Source: Phycisphaerales bacterium
GTDB taxonomy: Bacteria; Planctomycetota; Phycisphaerae; SM23-33
Reading direction: 5' to 3'
NCBI GenBank assembly: GCA_003485185.1
Contig: DNAS01000072.1
Coordinates: forward strand, 9,843-73,760
DNA length: 63,918 nucleotides
This document shows positions 34,476-43,267 of this stretch, piece by piece (the first letter of the stretch is position 1; every line of letters starts with the position of its first letter). Both the position numbers and the translations under genes were made by a program. A model generated the notes under the pieces. The model was given only the letters and a program-made list of their open reading frames with translations, made no database searches and was not told the origin of the DNA.

Positions 34476-34669
34476 GTCGCAATCGCTCCCGTCAAACGGT
34501 GCAGTGTATCGCCGAGCGCGGGCGTTTTCGAGGGTGGTCCGGCGGCGAAAATTCCAGCATTTTTCGCGGTAAGTCCATGGTTGCCGCCCCGGGGAAGAAG
34601 GTAGCGTAACGTCGAGGCGCCGACGATGCGGGTCGGCCCGTCCGCGACCTTTCGCAAAGGAGCCCTCGC

Positions 34670-35503
34670 ATGAGCGATCTGTCTGTCATCCCGCGCGTGC
34701 TGCGTCCGCCGGCCATCGCCGAGAAGGTCGTCGCCGCCGGCGCCCGATCGGCCAGGCTGGACCTGTTGACCCTCACGCTGCTGGGACTGCTCGGCGGGGC
34801 GTTCATCGCGCTGGCCGCCAACCTCTACACCGTGACCATGACGGGGTCTGCGGCCTTGCCGTTCGGCGTCGCCAAACTGCTGGGCGGGCTGTCGTTCTGC
34901 CTGGGACTGGTGCTGGTGGTCATCGCCGGGGCCGAACTGTTCACCGGAAACAACATGTCGCTGGTGATGGCCGTCGCCAGCCGGCAGGCGAGCGCCTGGC
35001 AGCTTCTCCGCGGGTGGACGATCGTCTACGTGACGAACTTCGTCGGCTCGGTAGCGATCGCCTGGCTGATGGTGCAGACCGGGCAGGGCAAGTTCGCCGG
35101 CGGAGAGGTGGCGCAAACCGCCGTCGACATCGCCCGCGCGAAATGCGCCCTGTCCTGGACGGAGGCCTTCGCCCGCGGCGTCGTCTGCAACATGCTCGTC
35201 TGCCTGGCCATCTGGGTCTGCTACTCCGCCCACTCGACCACCGACCGCATTTTGGGCATCCTGTTTCCCATCACGGCGTTCGTGGCGGCGGGGTTCGAGC
35301 ACAGCGTCGCCAACATGTATTTCGTCCCGGCCGGGCTGTTCGCCAACACCACCGTCCCGCCCGGCGCGCTGACGTGGGGGAACTTTCTCCTGCGGAACCT
35401 CCTGCCGGTGACGCTGGGGAACATCGTCGGCGGGGGCGTGCTGGTGGGGCTGATGTACTGGCTGATCTACTGCCGCCCCCGTGCGGGCGGGGCGGAAATC
35501 TGA
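34670..35503 (+). CDS. Formate/nitrite transporter family channel (FocA/NirC type)
   Basis: 277 residues with six helices. The family signature AGAELFTGNNMSLVMA is near 85-100, and the cytoplasm-facing pore has ARGVVCNMLVCLAIW. It conducts formate, nitrite or hydrosulfide across the membrane as a pentamer; the anion cannot be read from the sequence. CAAAGGAGC upstream supports the ATG. No pyruvate formate-lyase or nitrite reductase lies next to it. Confidence 0.9.
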   Translation: MSDLSVIPRVLRPPAIAEKVVAAGARSARLDLLTLTLLGLLGGAFIALAANLYTVTMTGSAALPFGVAKLLGGLSFCLGLVLVVIAGAELFTGNNMSLVMAVASRQASAWQLLRGWTIVYVTNFVGSVAIAWLMVQTGQGKFAGGEVAQTAVDIARAKCALSWTEAFARGVVCNMLVCLAIWVCYSAHSTTDRILGILFPITAFVAAGFEHSVANMYFVPAGLFANTTVPPGALTWGNFLLRNLLPVTLGNIVGGGVLVGLMYWLIYCRPRAGGAEI

Positions 35504-35532
35504 GGCGTCATTGCACTGCGGGACCAGGCCGG

Positions 35533-36165
35533 TCAGGGAACGGTCGGCGCGCCGCCCCTTCGGCCGGCTGCGGCGCGGATGTCCGCGGCGAGCTTCGCCT
35601 CCAGACCGGCGTCACGACCCAGCGGCGTCATCCACTCCCGGCGGTCCTTGGCCCCGTCGCCCCGTTCGTCGTCGCGGACGTACTCCAGCAGGTGCTTCTT
35701 CCGCTCCTTCTCATCGCCCGGAAGCGTGAACAGGTCGTACGCCTCGGACGTGTTGGTCACTTGGACTTCCTGGAGGTTGCTGCGGTACGCCTGCACCTCG
35801 ACGGACACCTGGTAGCCGTCCGTGCCGGCGGGGCGGATGCTCACCTTCGCCTGGCGGTAGATGGTCTGGAGGGTGCTCTCGATCAGGTCGCGTCGCGTGG
35901 CGGCGTCCTTCCGCCAGAACTCCCACCAGTGCTTCCCGGTCATCGGCAGGGTGGTGATGATTCCGCTGCGCCGATCCTCGCGGTCGATCTGGAAATCGTA
36001 CCGTCCGAGCACCTCGCGGGCGGCCAGCCAGGCCGCATCGAAGTTTCGCTCCGCGGGCGTCATCGCAGCCGGGGCGACCACGGGATCGGTGTAGTTGGCG
36101 CATCCCGCCGCTGCCAGCGTCGCAGCCAGCAGGGCTAAAACCGGCAATTTCGTTGTCGCATGCAT
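35533..36165 (-). CDS. Putative lipoprotein of unknown function
   Basis: 210 residues. The type II signal peptide ends in the lipobox LAAAGC, so Cys21 or its neighbour would be lipidated. The mature part has a FDAAWLAAREVLGRYDFQIDREDRRSGII motif, common in planctomycete lipoproteins with a possible lipid- or pilus-related fold, and a Lys/Arg/Asp-rich tail. The promoter at 36220-36247 is convincing. No function can be assigned. Confidence 0.72.
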   Translation of the reverse strand: MHATTKLPVLALLAATLAAAGCANYTDPVVAPAAMTPAERNFDAAWLAAREVLGRYDFQIDREDRRSGIITTLPMTGKHWWEFWRKDAATRRDLIESTLQTIYRQAKVSIRPAGTDGYQVSVEVQAYRSNLQEVQVTNTSEAYDLFTLPGDEKERKKHLLEYVRDDERGDGAKDRREWMTPLGRDAGLEAKLAADIRAAAGRRGGAPTVP

Positions 36166-36219
36166 GGCGGTTCTCGTTTTTTCTCGAGGTGTCGGGCCGG
36201 CGCATTGGCCCGGAGAAAT

Positions 36220-36247
36220 ATTGTATCGTACGGTACAGGTGAAGCAA
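36220..36247 (-). promoter_or_regulatory. Promoter of the lipoprotein gene
   Basis: On the minus strand, TTGCTT (36242-36247), a 16-nt spacer and TACAAT (36220-36225). The leader would be about 48 nt. Confidence 0.55.
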
Positions 36248-36300
36248 GCAGCTTACCTGATTGGCTAACCGCAAGCTGGCCTGCCCATAGGCCCGCACCA

Positions 36301-36338
36301 ATGCCCCCCCCGGCCCTCCCAGGCCGGGGCATTTTTTT
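36301..36338 (+). terminator. Strong plus-strand terminator with no gene directly upstream
   Basis: ATGCCCC...CGGCC pairs with GGCCGGGGCAT (36322-36332) and is followed by seven T residues. The nearest plus-strand gene upstream ends 800 nt away, and the gene in between is on the minus strand. It therefore either ends an unannotated transcript from 36166-36300 or shields rsmD from read-through. Confidence 0.8.
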
Positions 36339-36463
36339 GCGCCCTTCTCGGATTGGACGGTTCGGCAGGGTACAATCGCTCCGCCGCGGGCGGGAATGCG
36401 GGAAACCCCCGCCCGCGCCACGCGTTTAACCCAGCAAGGCCCGCGGGCGGAGGCACGGTCGTG

Positions 36464-37042
36464 ATGCGGATTCTTTCCGGCGCGTTCAAGGGGCGCACGC
36501 TGCTGCCGCCGGTGGGCGACGGCACGCGCCCGATCACCGCGCTGGTCAAGAAATCGCTGTTCGGGATCCTCTCGCCGCGCCTGGACGGGGCGATCGTGCT
36601 GGACCTGTACTGCGGCACGGGCACGATCGGCCTGGAGGCGCTTTCGCAGGGGGCGGCGCGGTGCTGTTTCGCCGAGCGGGACGGGCAGGCGCTGGCCCGG
36701 CTGCGGCGGAACATCGAAACCCTGGGCGTCAGCGGGCAATGCACGGTCTGGGCGGGCGACGTCGCGCAGCGCCTGGCGCGCTGGCTGGAAACGCTCGCCG
36801 GCGGGGTGGATGTCGCGTCGATCGATCCGCCGTTCGCGACTGCCCGCCGGTGGGACTGGCCCCGCGCCGTCGAAACGGTGTTCGCGCCGCTGGCGGCGCA
36901 TCTTTCGCCGGGCGGCGTGGTGGTCCTGCGGACGCCCGATCGCGTCGAGGTGCCGGACCGCCTCGGGCCTCTGGCGGCCTGCCGCACGAGGGAGTACGGC
37001 GGCATGAAACTCACGTTCCTGGAACTCCCGGCGGGCGGGTGA
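36464..37042 (+). CDS. rsmD: 16S rRNA (guanine966-N2)-methyltransferase
   Basis: 192 residues. It begins MRILSGAFKGRTL, the standard RsmD start, with the SAM-binding LDLYCGTGTIGLEAL near 46-60 and the catalytic DPPF (usually DPPY) near 119-122. It methylates G966 of 16S rRNA in the assembling small subunit. GGCGGAGG lies about 10 nt upstream; a GTG three bases earlier is a possible alternative. It overlaps the DUF58 gene by one base (TGATG). Confidence 0.93.
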   Translation: MRILSGAFKGRTLLPPVGDGTRPITALVKKSLFGILSPRLDGAIVLDLYCGTGTIGLEALSQGAARCCFAERDGQALARLRRNIETLGVSGQCTVWAGDVAQRLARWLETLAGGVDVASIDPPFATARRWDWPRAVETVFAPLAAHLSPGGVVVLRTPDRVEVPDRLGPLAACRTREYGGMKLTFLELPAGG

Positions 37043-37944
37043 TGGCGAAATCCTCCTATCTCTATTTCGATCCCGAGCGGGCGGGCAAGCTGCGGAACCT
37101 CAACCTCCTGGCGCGCCAGGCGGTGGAGGGGTTCATCTCCGGCCTGCACCGCAGCCCCCACAAGGGCTTCTCCGTCGAGTTCTCCGAGCACCGCGAATAC
37201 TCCCCCGGCGACGACCTGCGCCACCTCGACTGGGTGGCCTGGGGACGCACCGACCGCTATTACGTCAAGCAGTACGAGCAGGAGACCAACCTCCGCGCCT
37301 ACATCCTGTTGGACGTCAGCGGCTCGATGAACTACCGCCACGGGGAAGGCCCGACGAAGTTCCAGTACGGCTGCTTCCTCGCGGCGTGCCTGAGCTACCT
37401 CATGTGCCGCCAGCAGGACGTGGTGGGAATGATCGCTTTCGACGACCGCGTGCGGTTTCACCTGACGCCCGGAAGCACCCCGGCGCACCTGGACCGGATC
37501 TTCAAGCATCTCGAAGGCGTCAAGCCCGGAAAGCTCACCGCCATCGCCCCGACGTTCCACCAGCTCGCCGCGTCCATCGCCAAGCGCGGGCTGGTGATCG
37601 TCATCTCCGACCTGTACGACGAGCCGTCGGAAATCCTCCGCGCGCTCCAGCACTTCGTCCACAAGCGCCACCAGATCATCGTCTTCCACGTGCTGGACCC
37701 CGCCGAGGTGGAGTTTCCCTTCCGCAAGGTCGTCTCCTTCGTGGACATGGAGAACGGGCAGAAGCTCCAGGTCGATCCCCGCTACGTCAAGGACGCCTAC
37801 CTCGCCGAGATGCGGGCGTTCATCGAGCGCTACCGCAAGGAGTGCTCCGACCGGAAGATCGAATACGCGCTGACGACCACCGACGTGCCGTATGACCGCA
37901 TGCTGCTGGACTACCTGGCGAGACGAAAGGCCCTGGTGAGGTGA
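37042..37944 (+). CDS. DUF58 (von Willebrand A-like) protein
   Basis: 300 residues. It contains the DUF58 hallmarks FSEHREYSPGDDLRHLDWVAWGRTDRYYVK near 50-80 and a VWA metal site LLDVSGSMNY near 98. Such proteins partner MoxR AAA ATPases and BatA-like membrane proteins in chaperone or metal-insertion complexes. Here the BatA-like gene overlaps it (TGATG), while the MoxR gene is 17 kb away on the other strand (55608-56615). Role inferred from the family. Confidence 0.9.
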   Translation: MAKSSYLYFDPERAGKLRNLNLLARQAVEGFISGLHRSPHKGFSVEFSEHREYSPGDDLRHLDWVAWGRTDRYYVKQYEQETNLRAYILLDVSGSMNYRHGEGPTKFQYGCFLAACLSYLMCRQQDVVGMIAFDDRVRFHLTPGSTPAHLDRIFKHLEGVKPGKLTAIAPTFHQLAASIAKRGLVIVISDLYDEPSEILRALQHFVHKRHQIIVFHVLDPAEVEFPFRKVVSFVDMENGQKLQVDPRYVKDAYLAEMRAFIERYRKECSDRKIEYALTTTDVPYDRMLLDYLARRKALVR

Positions 37945-40160
37945 TGCTGGCCCTGTGGTTCGCCACTCCGCTGCTGCTGATCGGCCTGCTGGCTGCGGGC
38001 ATCCCGCCGCTGCTGCACCTGCTGTCGCGCGTGCGGGCCCAGGAGGTCTACTTCCCCACGCTGCGATTCCTCCAGCGGAGCATGGAGAAGACCGCGCGGC
38101 GGCGGCGGATCCAGCACTGGCTGCTGCTGGTGTTCCGCTCGTCGCTGCTGGCGCTGCTGGCGGTGTCGGTGGCCGAACCGATCTCGCAGGCGACGGGCGG
38201 CTGGCTCGCCGGGCGGAACTACGCGGCCGTCGTCGTCCTGGACAACAGCCTGTCGATGGGCGCGCGGGACGGCGCGCAGAGCCGCTTCGCCCGCGCCCAG
38301 GCGCAGGCCATCGAACTGCTCAGCGGCGACGACAGGCCCTCCCTCGCGGCTGTGCTCCCCACCAACGCCGCCGGCGACGACGCCCTGACCGCCCGCCTCG
38401 AGGCGCTGCGGAAAACCGTCTCCGAGACGACTCTCTCCAACGCCCGCGCGCCCGTCGCCCAGAAGCTCGCGCGGGCGATGGACCTGCTGGCGGGCGAAAC
38501 GTCGCTGTCCAAGAAAGCGATCTATCTCTTCAGCGACCTCCAGCAGGTCAGCTTCGAGGAACTGGCCTCCCTCAAGAGCCTCGCCGCCCACAAGGACATC
38601 CACCTGCTGGTGGTCAACTGCGCCTCGCAACTTCCGGGCAAGCCCGACAACGTCGCCATCTCCGACGTGGAGATCGGCGGGCGTCCCGTCGTCCACGAGC
38701 GCCTGACGTTCACCGTCACGCTGGTCAACTCCAGCCCGGTGGACCGGACGGTGAGCGTGGCGATGCGCGTGGAGGGCCAGCCGGTCGCCCTGCCCGTCAA
38801 GACCACGCTCCGCGCCGCCGGTCTCGAGGGCGACAGCCGCACCGTCCGCTTCTTCCACACCTTCGGCAAGTCCGGGCCCGTCGCCTGCGAGGTGTTCCTC
38901 GACGTCACCGACGACCTGCCCGCCGACAACGTCCGCCGCTTCGCGCTGGATGTCGGCGGGCGCGTCGGCGCGGTGATCGTGCGGGGCCCGCGCGATCCGG
39001 CCGAGGCGCCCGGGCTCGATTCGGCCGCGGCGCTGCTGCTGGCGGCAGACCCCTTCGGGCGCGCGGACCGCCCCTGGCCGGTCCAGCCGCGCGTCGTGCC
39101 CGTCGAGGAACTTTCGGCAGAAACCCTCGCCGGTGCGGACATCGCCTTCTTCACCGACGTGCCCTCCCTCACCGACGCCCAGGCGAAGCTGGTGCGCGAC
39201 TTCGTCCGCACGGCCGGCGGGACCGCCGCCTTCTTCCTGGGCCCGGCCGTCCAGGCGGAAAACTACAACGCCCGACTGGGTGAGATTCTTCCGGCCGAAC
39301 TGGACGCCCCCGTCGGAGAGGTGGGGGTGGACCTGCCCGCCGTCGCGCTGGACTGGGTGGACGCGCAGCACCCGTATTTCGAGGGGTTGTACGCGAACCC
39401 GCGCGACTACCTGACGTCCGTCACGCAACGCTACTTCCGTCTGAAGGTCGGCGTTCCGCCGCAGGTGCTGATGCGTCTGGCCGGGGGCGCGCCGCTACTG
39501 GTCTCGCGCGACGCCGGACGCGGGCGCTGCCTGCTGTGCGTCACGACGGCCAGCCCGCGCTGGACCAGCCTGCCCGCCAGCCCGGTCTTTCTGCCGATGG
39601 TGGTGCGCATGTGCCTGCTGGCCCGATCCGGGGAGGGTGGCGGTGGAAACTTCCTGGCCGGCTCGCAGGTGACGCTCCGCCCGCGCGGGCTGGCGCTCCC
39701 GCCCGACGGCGCGCCGCCGGCGGCGCTGCGGATCGTCCGCGAGGGTGACGAGGCGTCCTCCGGCTACGACGTGAAATTCTCGCCCGCGGGAGAGGCCGTC
39801 TTCGATCGCGCCGACCGCCTGGGCGTCTATCGCTGGCAGGCGACCGGCGCCGACGGAAAGAGCGTCGAGGGATGCTTCGCCGTCAATCCGCCCGGCACGG
39901 AAACGCGCCTGACGGCCTTGCCGCCCGCGGCGCTGCGCCAGATGCTCGCGCGGGACGGCTTGGACCGCGTCTACGTGGGCGACGACCTTTCCGGCGCGAC
40001 GGCGGCAGCCTCAGCCGACGCCCAGGGACGCAACTGGTGGGACTACCTGCTGGCGGCCGTCCTGGTGGTGCTGGTGGTGGAGGCCGTCGTCGCCAACCGC
40101 GTCCGCCGGCGCGACGAGGACGCCGTGCCCGCCTACCTCAACCCCAAGATCGCCGCGTAG
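37944..40160 (+). CDS. BatA/aerotolerance-like membrane protein with VWA domain
   Basis: 738 residues. An N-terminal BatA domain with one helix and the FLQRSMEKTARRRRIQHWLLLVFR stretch precedes a VWA domain with the metal site VVLDNSLSMGAR near 92 and FSDLQQ later. A long extracytoplasmic region (about 220-700) contains a glutamine-amidotransferase-like or carbohydrate-binding part. One C-terminal helix (LLAAVLVVLVVEAVV) anchors it. Together with DUF58 it forms a Bat-type complex of unknown client. It overlaps the preceding gene by one base. Confidence 0.85.
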   Translation: MLALWFATPLLLIGLLAAGIPPLLHLLSRVRAQEVYFPTLRFLQRSMEKTARRRRIQHWLLLVFRSSLLALLAVSVAEPISQATGGWLAGRNYAAVVVLDNSLSMGARDGAQSRFARAQAQAIELLSGDDRPSLAAVLPTNAAGDDALTARLEALRKTVSETTLSNARAPVAQKLARAMDLLAGETSLSKKAIYLFSDLQQVSFEELASLKSLAAHKDIHLLVVNCASQLPGKPDNVAISDVEIGGRPVVHERLTFTVTLVNSSPVDRTVSVAMRVEGQPVALPVKTTLRAAGLEGDSRTVRFFHTFGKSGPVACEVFLDVTDDLPADNVRRFALDVGGRVGAVIVRGPRDPAEAPGLDSAAALLLAADPFGRADRPWPVQPRVVPVEELSAETLAGADIAFFTDVPSLTDAQAKLVRDFVRTAGGTAAFFLGPAVQAENYNARLGEILPAELDAPVGEVGVDLPAVALDWVDAQHPYFEGLYANPRDYLTSVTQRYFRLKVGVPPQVLMRLAGGAPLLVSRDAGRGRCLLCVTTASPRWTSLPASPVFLPMVVRMCLLARSGEGGGGNFLAGSQVTLRPRGLALPPDGAPPAALRIVREGDEASSGYDVKFSPAGEAVFDRADRLGVYRWQATGADGKSVEGCFAVNPPGTETRLTALPPAALRQMLARDGLDRVYVGDDLSGATAAASADAQGRNWWDYLLAAVLVVLVVEAVVANRVRRRDEDAVPAYLNPKIAA

Positions 40161-40184
40161 AGCGCTTTGCGGGGACTTGTCGCG

Positions 40185-40278
40185 GGGGTGCCGTGGTTTG
40201 TCCCGAAGGGACAACCACGTTGTTTCTCCGTGGTTGCTCCGTCCCGCTGGCGCGGGACTCCGCAAGCCACGCCACCCT
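40185..40278. repeat. Two-hairpin palindromic element, second subfamily
   Basis: Hairpin 1 has arms CGTGGTTTGTCCC / GGGACAACCACG (about 40192-40219). Hairpin 2 has arms CGTGGTTGC / GCAAGCCACG with an inner GTCCCGC / GCGGGAC pair (about 40229-40270). Outer GGGTGCCGTGG / CCACGCCACCC arms close the whole. The layout matches the convergent-gene repeats, but it lies between two co-oriented genes, just upstream of the cca promoter. Confidence 0.75.
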
Positions 40279-40333
40279 CCTTTACGTTGCGGATCGGAAA
40301 GGGTTGCCCCTGTGACGCCGCCCGTGGTGCGTG

Positions 40334-40339
40334 TATATT
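40334..40339 (+). promoter_or_regulatory. -10 box of cca, probably leaderless
   Basis: TATATT ends 7 nt before the ATG of cca at 40347; a weak TGTGAC -35 sits 17 nt upstream. No Shine-Dalgarno sequence is visible. Confidence 0.45.
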
Positions 40340-40346
40340 GCTCCGT

Positions 40347-41576
40347 ATGGCCAGGCCGGCGGACAAGGCGACGGCGACGTGGGTGGTGCGACAGCTGCGG
40401 GAAGCGGGCTTCCAGGCGCTGTTCGCCGGCGGGTGCGTGCGCGACATGCTGCTGGGGATACGCTGCAACGATTACGACATCGCCACCGACGCCGTGCCCG
40501 ACCAGGTGCGTGCGCTGTTCGGGCGCGTGCTGCTGGTGGGGGCGAAGTTCGGCGTGACGATGGTGCTGCACCGGGGGCGCAAGGTGGAGGTCACCACGTT
40601 CCGCAGCGACCTGTCGTACAGCGACGGGCGCAGGCCCGACGGCGTGCGCTTCTCCACGCCCGAGGAAGACGCCCGGCGGCGCGACTTCACCATCAACGGC
40701 ATGTTCTACGACCCGCTCGACGGGCGGGTGATCGACTTCGTCGGCGGACGCGACGACCTGCGCCGCCGCGTCCTGCGGACCATCGGACGCGCGGACGAGC
40801 GGTTCGCCGAAGACTACCTCCGCATGCTCCGCGCGGTGCGGTTCTCCGTGCGTTTCGGGCTGCGGATGGACGGCGGGACCGCGCGGGCCGTCCGCCGCCA
40901 CGCCGCCAGCATCGCGCGGATCAGCGGTGAGCGCGTCTTCGACGAGTTGTCCAAGATGATCACGCACCCGGCGGCAGGGCGGGCGCTGGAACTGCTGGCG
41001 GAACTGGGCCTGGCGCGGCACGTGCTGCCCGAGCTGTTCGACCCGCCGGAATTGTGGGCCCGCGCGGCCGATTGCGCCGGAAAGCTCGCCCGGCGCGGCG
41101 ATCTGCCACTGACCCTCGGCGCGATGATGCTGGAGCTGGACGCCCGCGCGATTTCACGCCGCCTGCGCGCATGGGGCGCGTCCAACGACCTGCGCGACGC
41201 GATCTGCTGGCTGGCGGTGCGGCGCGAGGGCTGGCGAACCGCCGCCGACGCGCGGCTCTGCGAGTTCAAGCGTCTCCAGGCCGGCGAGCACTTCCGCCGC
41301 CTGCGGACGATCTGGGCCATCGTGGAGCGGCGAGAGACCGGCGGGCTGACCCAGGCGCGGCGGATCGCACGACGGGCGGGGCAGATCGCCCCCGAAACAA
41401 TCAACCCGCCGCCCCTGCTGACCGGAGAGGATCTCAAGCGGCAGATCGGGCTCTCGGAGGGCAAGCGGCTGGGGCGGGTGCTCGCGGAACTGCGCGACCG
41501 CCAGCTCGACGAGGAAATCTCCACCCCGCGCGAGGCGCTCGAACTGGCCCGTCGGCTCGTTCAGGGCGCGGACTGA
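40347..41576 (+). CDS. cca: CCA tRNA nucleotidyltransferase / poly(A) polymerase family
   Basis: 409 residues. The class II nucleotidyltransferase core has GGCVRD at 28-33 and the metal-binding Asp42 and Asp44 in NDYDIATDA, followed by RRRDFTINGM and a head domain with RMLRAVRFSVRFGL. It adds or repairs the 3' CCA of tRNAs. The tRNA-Gln gene in this window lacks an encoded CCA, so the cell needs this activity. Poly(A) polymerase I paralogues share the core; CCA activity is favoured, not proven. Confidence 0.88.
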   Translation: MARPADKATATWVVRQLREAGFQALFAGGCVRDMLLGIRCNDYDIATDAVPDQVRALFGRVLLVGAKFGVTMVLHRGRKVEVTTFRSDLSYSDGRRPDGVRFSTPEEDARRRDFTINGMFYDPLDGRVIDFVGGRDDLRRRVLRTIGRADERFAEDYLRMLRAVRFSVRFGLRMDGGTARAVRRHAASIARISGERVFDELSKMITHPAAGRALELLAELGLARHVLPELFDPPELWARAADCAGKLARRGDLPLTLGAMMLELDARAISRRLRAWGASNDLRDAICWLAVRREGWRTAADARLCEFKRLQAGEHFRRLRTIWAIVERRETGGLTQARRIARRAGQIAPETINPPPLLTGEDLKRQIGLSEGKRLGRVLAELRDRQLDEEISTPREALELARRLVQGAD

Positions 41577-41625
41577 CGAAGACCGTCCACGAATTGCGCG
41601 AATTCCACGAAAGGGAATCGAGAGG

Positions 41626-42096
41626 TCAGGACTTCTTTTTCGCGGCGGGTTTCCGGCGGAAAAAGGCGCTGAGGATTTCGTCCTCGCGGGCGTGCATGCG
41701 GGCGGCCCCGCGGATGGACTGGTCTTCGTGGCCCATCAGGTGCAGCAGCCCATGCACGACGTACAGCAGCAGCTCGCGCCGGGCGGTCTGCCCGTGGGCG
41801 GGGCCTTGTGCGGCGGCCACGTCGCCGCAGAGGATGAGCTGCCCGACGAGCCCGCTCTCCCGGCCGTCGGACAGGTCGAAACTCAGCACGTCCGTCGCGC
41901 CCGCGTGCCCCAGCCAGCGGCGGTTGTGTGTCGCCACCTCGTCGGACGCGACGATCGCGATGTCCATCTCGGCCACGCGCACGCCTTCCTGCTCGGCCGT
42001 GAAGGCCACCAGCTCGGCGATCTGCCTGCGCGGAACGCGGACGGCCCGCTGGGTCGAGGATATCAGCACGCGGGGTGGGGGGCGCTTGGGCGTCAT
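41626..42096 (-). CDS. ybeY: rRNA maturation endoribonuclease YbeY
   Basis: 156 residues. The metal site is HGLLHLMGHED: His115 and His119 are kept, but the third zinc ligand, usually His at position +10, is Asp125. YbeY trims 16S rRNA 3' ends and aids ribosome quality control. The gene is separated from its usual partners (PhoH at 3981, HDIG at 1384). The ATG has a -10 box TATCCT 8 nt upstream with TGGACA 16 nt further, implying a leaderless transcript. The C-terminal lysine cluster may bind RNA. Confidence 0.88.
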   Translation of the reverse strand: MTPKRPPPRVLISSTQRAVRVPRRQIAELVAFTAEQEGVRVAEMDIAIVASDEVATHNRRWLGHAGATDVLSFDLSDGRESGLVGQLILCGDVAAAQGPAHGQTARRELLLYVVHGLLHLMGHEDQSIRGAARMHAREDEILSAFFRRKPAAKKKS

Positions 42097-42104
42097 GGGC
42101 GCGG

Positions 42105-42132
42105 AGGATACCGCGGCGCGGGCAGATTGTCC
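42105..42132 (-). promoter_or_regulatory. Leaderless promoter of ybeY
   Basis: On the minus strand, TGGACA (42127-42132), a 16-nt spacer and TATCCT (42105-42110), which ends 8 nt before the ATG. Confidence 0.5.
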
Positions 42133-42163
42133 ACGACTCGCCGACGCGACGGCCCGCCGCACG

Positions 42164-42193
42164 GTTGCCCCCGGCGGCCCGTCGTGGTATACG
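42164..42193 (+). promoter_or_regulatory. Promoter of the DUF4886 gene
   Basis: TTGCCC (42164-42169), an 18-nt spacer and TATACG (42188-42193). It is divergent from the ybeY promoter. Confidence 0.4.
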
Positions 42194-42243
42194 GAACGCC
42201 GGCGCGGAGTTCGCCCCGCCGTGTCATGAAAGGATTTCCTGCC

Positions 42244-43251
42244 ATGTGTGCCTCGATCTCGATCGGTCTCGTCCTGGGAGTCGTGATCCTCGCCCTTTTG
42301 GCCTTGCCGATGCTGGCCCAGCGGAGCGCCCCGCTCAGACGCCCCGTCCGCAGGGCGAAAAAGACCGTCTACCTGATGGCCATCGGGAACAGCTTCTCCA
42401 ACGACGCCACCAAGTATCTTTCGCGCCTTGCCGAGGCCGGCGGGCACAAGCTGGTCTTCGGGCACGCCATGATCGGCGGCTGCCCGCTCGAGAAGCACTG
42501 GAGGCTGGCGCAGAAGCACGAGGCCGACGCGAGCGACCCCGAAGGGCGACCCTATCAGGTCCGCCGCTCCGACGGAACGGTCAAGTCCCTCAGTCTGAAG
42601 GAACTTCTCCAGTCCCGCTCGTGGCAGTACGTGACGATCCAGCAGGTGTCCAACGAAAGCTACAAGGTCACCACCTATCGCCCGTACGCCCAGAAGCTCG
42701 CCGATTACGTTCGCCAATACGCGCCGCAGGCGGAACTGGTGATCCACGAGACGTGGGAATATCGGATTGATCATCCGCTGTATTCCGAGAAGAGACTCAC
42801 GCCGGAGCGGATGTACGAGGGCCTGCATTCGGCCTACGCGAAGATCGCCGGGGAACTGGGCGTCAAGACGATCCTCCCCGTGGGCAGCGCCTTCCGGAAC
42901 GTCCAGCACGACCCGCGCTGGGTGATGGACATCGAGAGGGACGTGAAGCCGGAAGCTTTCAAGCCGCCCGCGCTGCCCCGCCAGGTCCATTCCCTGTGGG
43001 TTGGCTACTACTGGAGCAAGAAGACCAATCCGCCTTCGCTGGGCCACGACGGGAAACACGCGAGCACGGCAGGGCGCTACCTGGGTGCCGCGGTCTGGTA
43101 CGAGGTGTTCTTCGGCGATGTGCGGGACGTCGAATATGTCCCCCGGGGCCTGCCGAAGCAGGACGCCGTCCTGCTTCGCGAAATCGCGCACAAGACGGTG
43201 CGCGAAAACCGGCGCGCCGCCACGCAACCCGCGCGCAAGAGCGCGAAGTAG
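42244..43251 (+). CDS. DUF4886-like SGNH-hydrolase-fold exported protein
   Basis: 335 residues. One N-terminal hydrophobic helix (signal or anchor) precedes YLMAIGNSFSNDATKYLSRLAEAGG, the DUF4886 start, whose GNSFS resembles the block I nucleophile motif of SGNH esterases. A block with HETWEY follows, and near the C-terminus comes GHDGKHASTAGRYLGA, which carries the Asp/His expected in the last SGNH block. Such proteins occur in polysaccharide-degradation loci and may deacetylate glycans. ATG 42244 has GAAAGGA 11 nt upstream. Confidence 0.72.
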   Translation: MCASISIGLVLGVVILALLALPMLAQRSAPLRRPVRRAKKTVYLMAIGNSFSNDATKYLSRLAEAGGHKLVFGHAMIGGCPLEKHWRLAQKHEADASDPEGRPYQVRRSDGTVKSLSLKELLQSRSWQYVTIQQVSNESYKVTTYRPYAQKLADYVRQYAPQAELVIHETWEYRIDHPLYSEKRLTPERMYEGLHSAYAKIAGELGVKTILPVGSAFRNVQHDPRWVMDIERDVKPEAFKPPALPRQVHSLWVGYYWSKKTNPPSLGHDGKHASTAGRYLGAAVWYEVFFGDVRDVEYVPRGLPKQDAVLLREIAHKTVRENRRAATQPARKSAK

Positions 43252-43267
43252 TCCCCGCGCCCGGCCG

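Noticed and set aside
34476..34669. yybP-ykoY manganese riboswitch upstream of mntP
   Set aside because: The gap lacks the conserved core of that riboswitch on the minus strand.
36226..36300. Possible SRP (4.5S) RNA before the orphan terminator
   Set aside because: The conserved GGTCAGGTCCGGAAGG-like loop of SRP RNA is not present.
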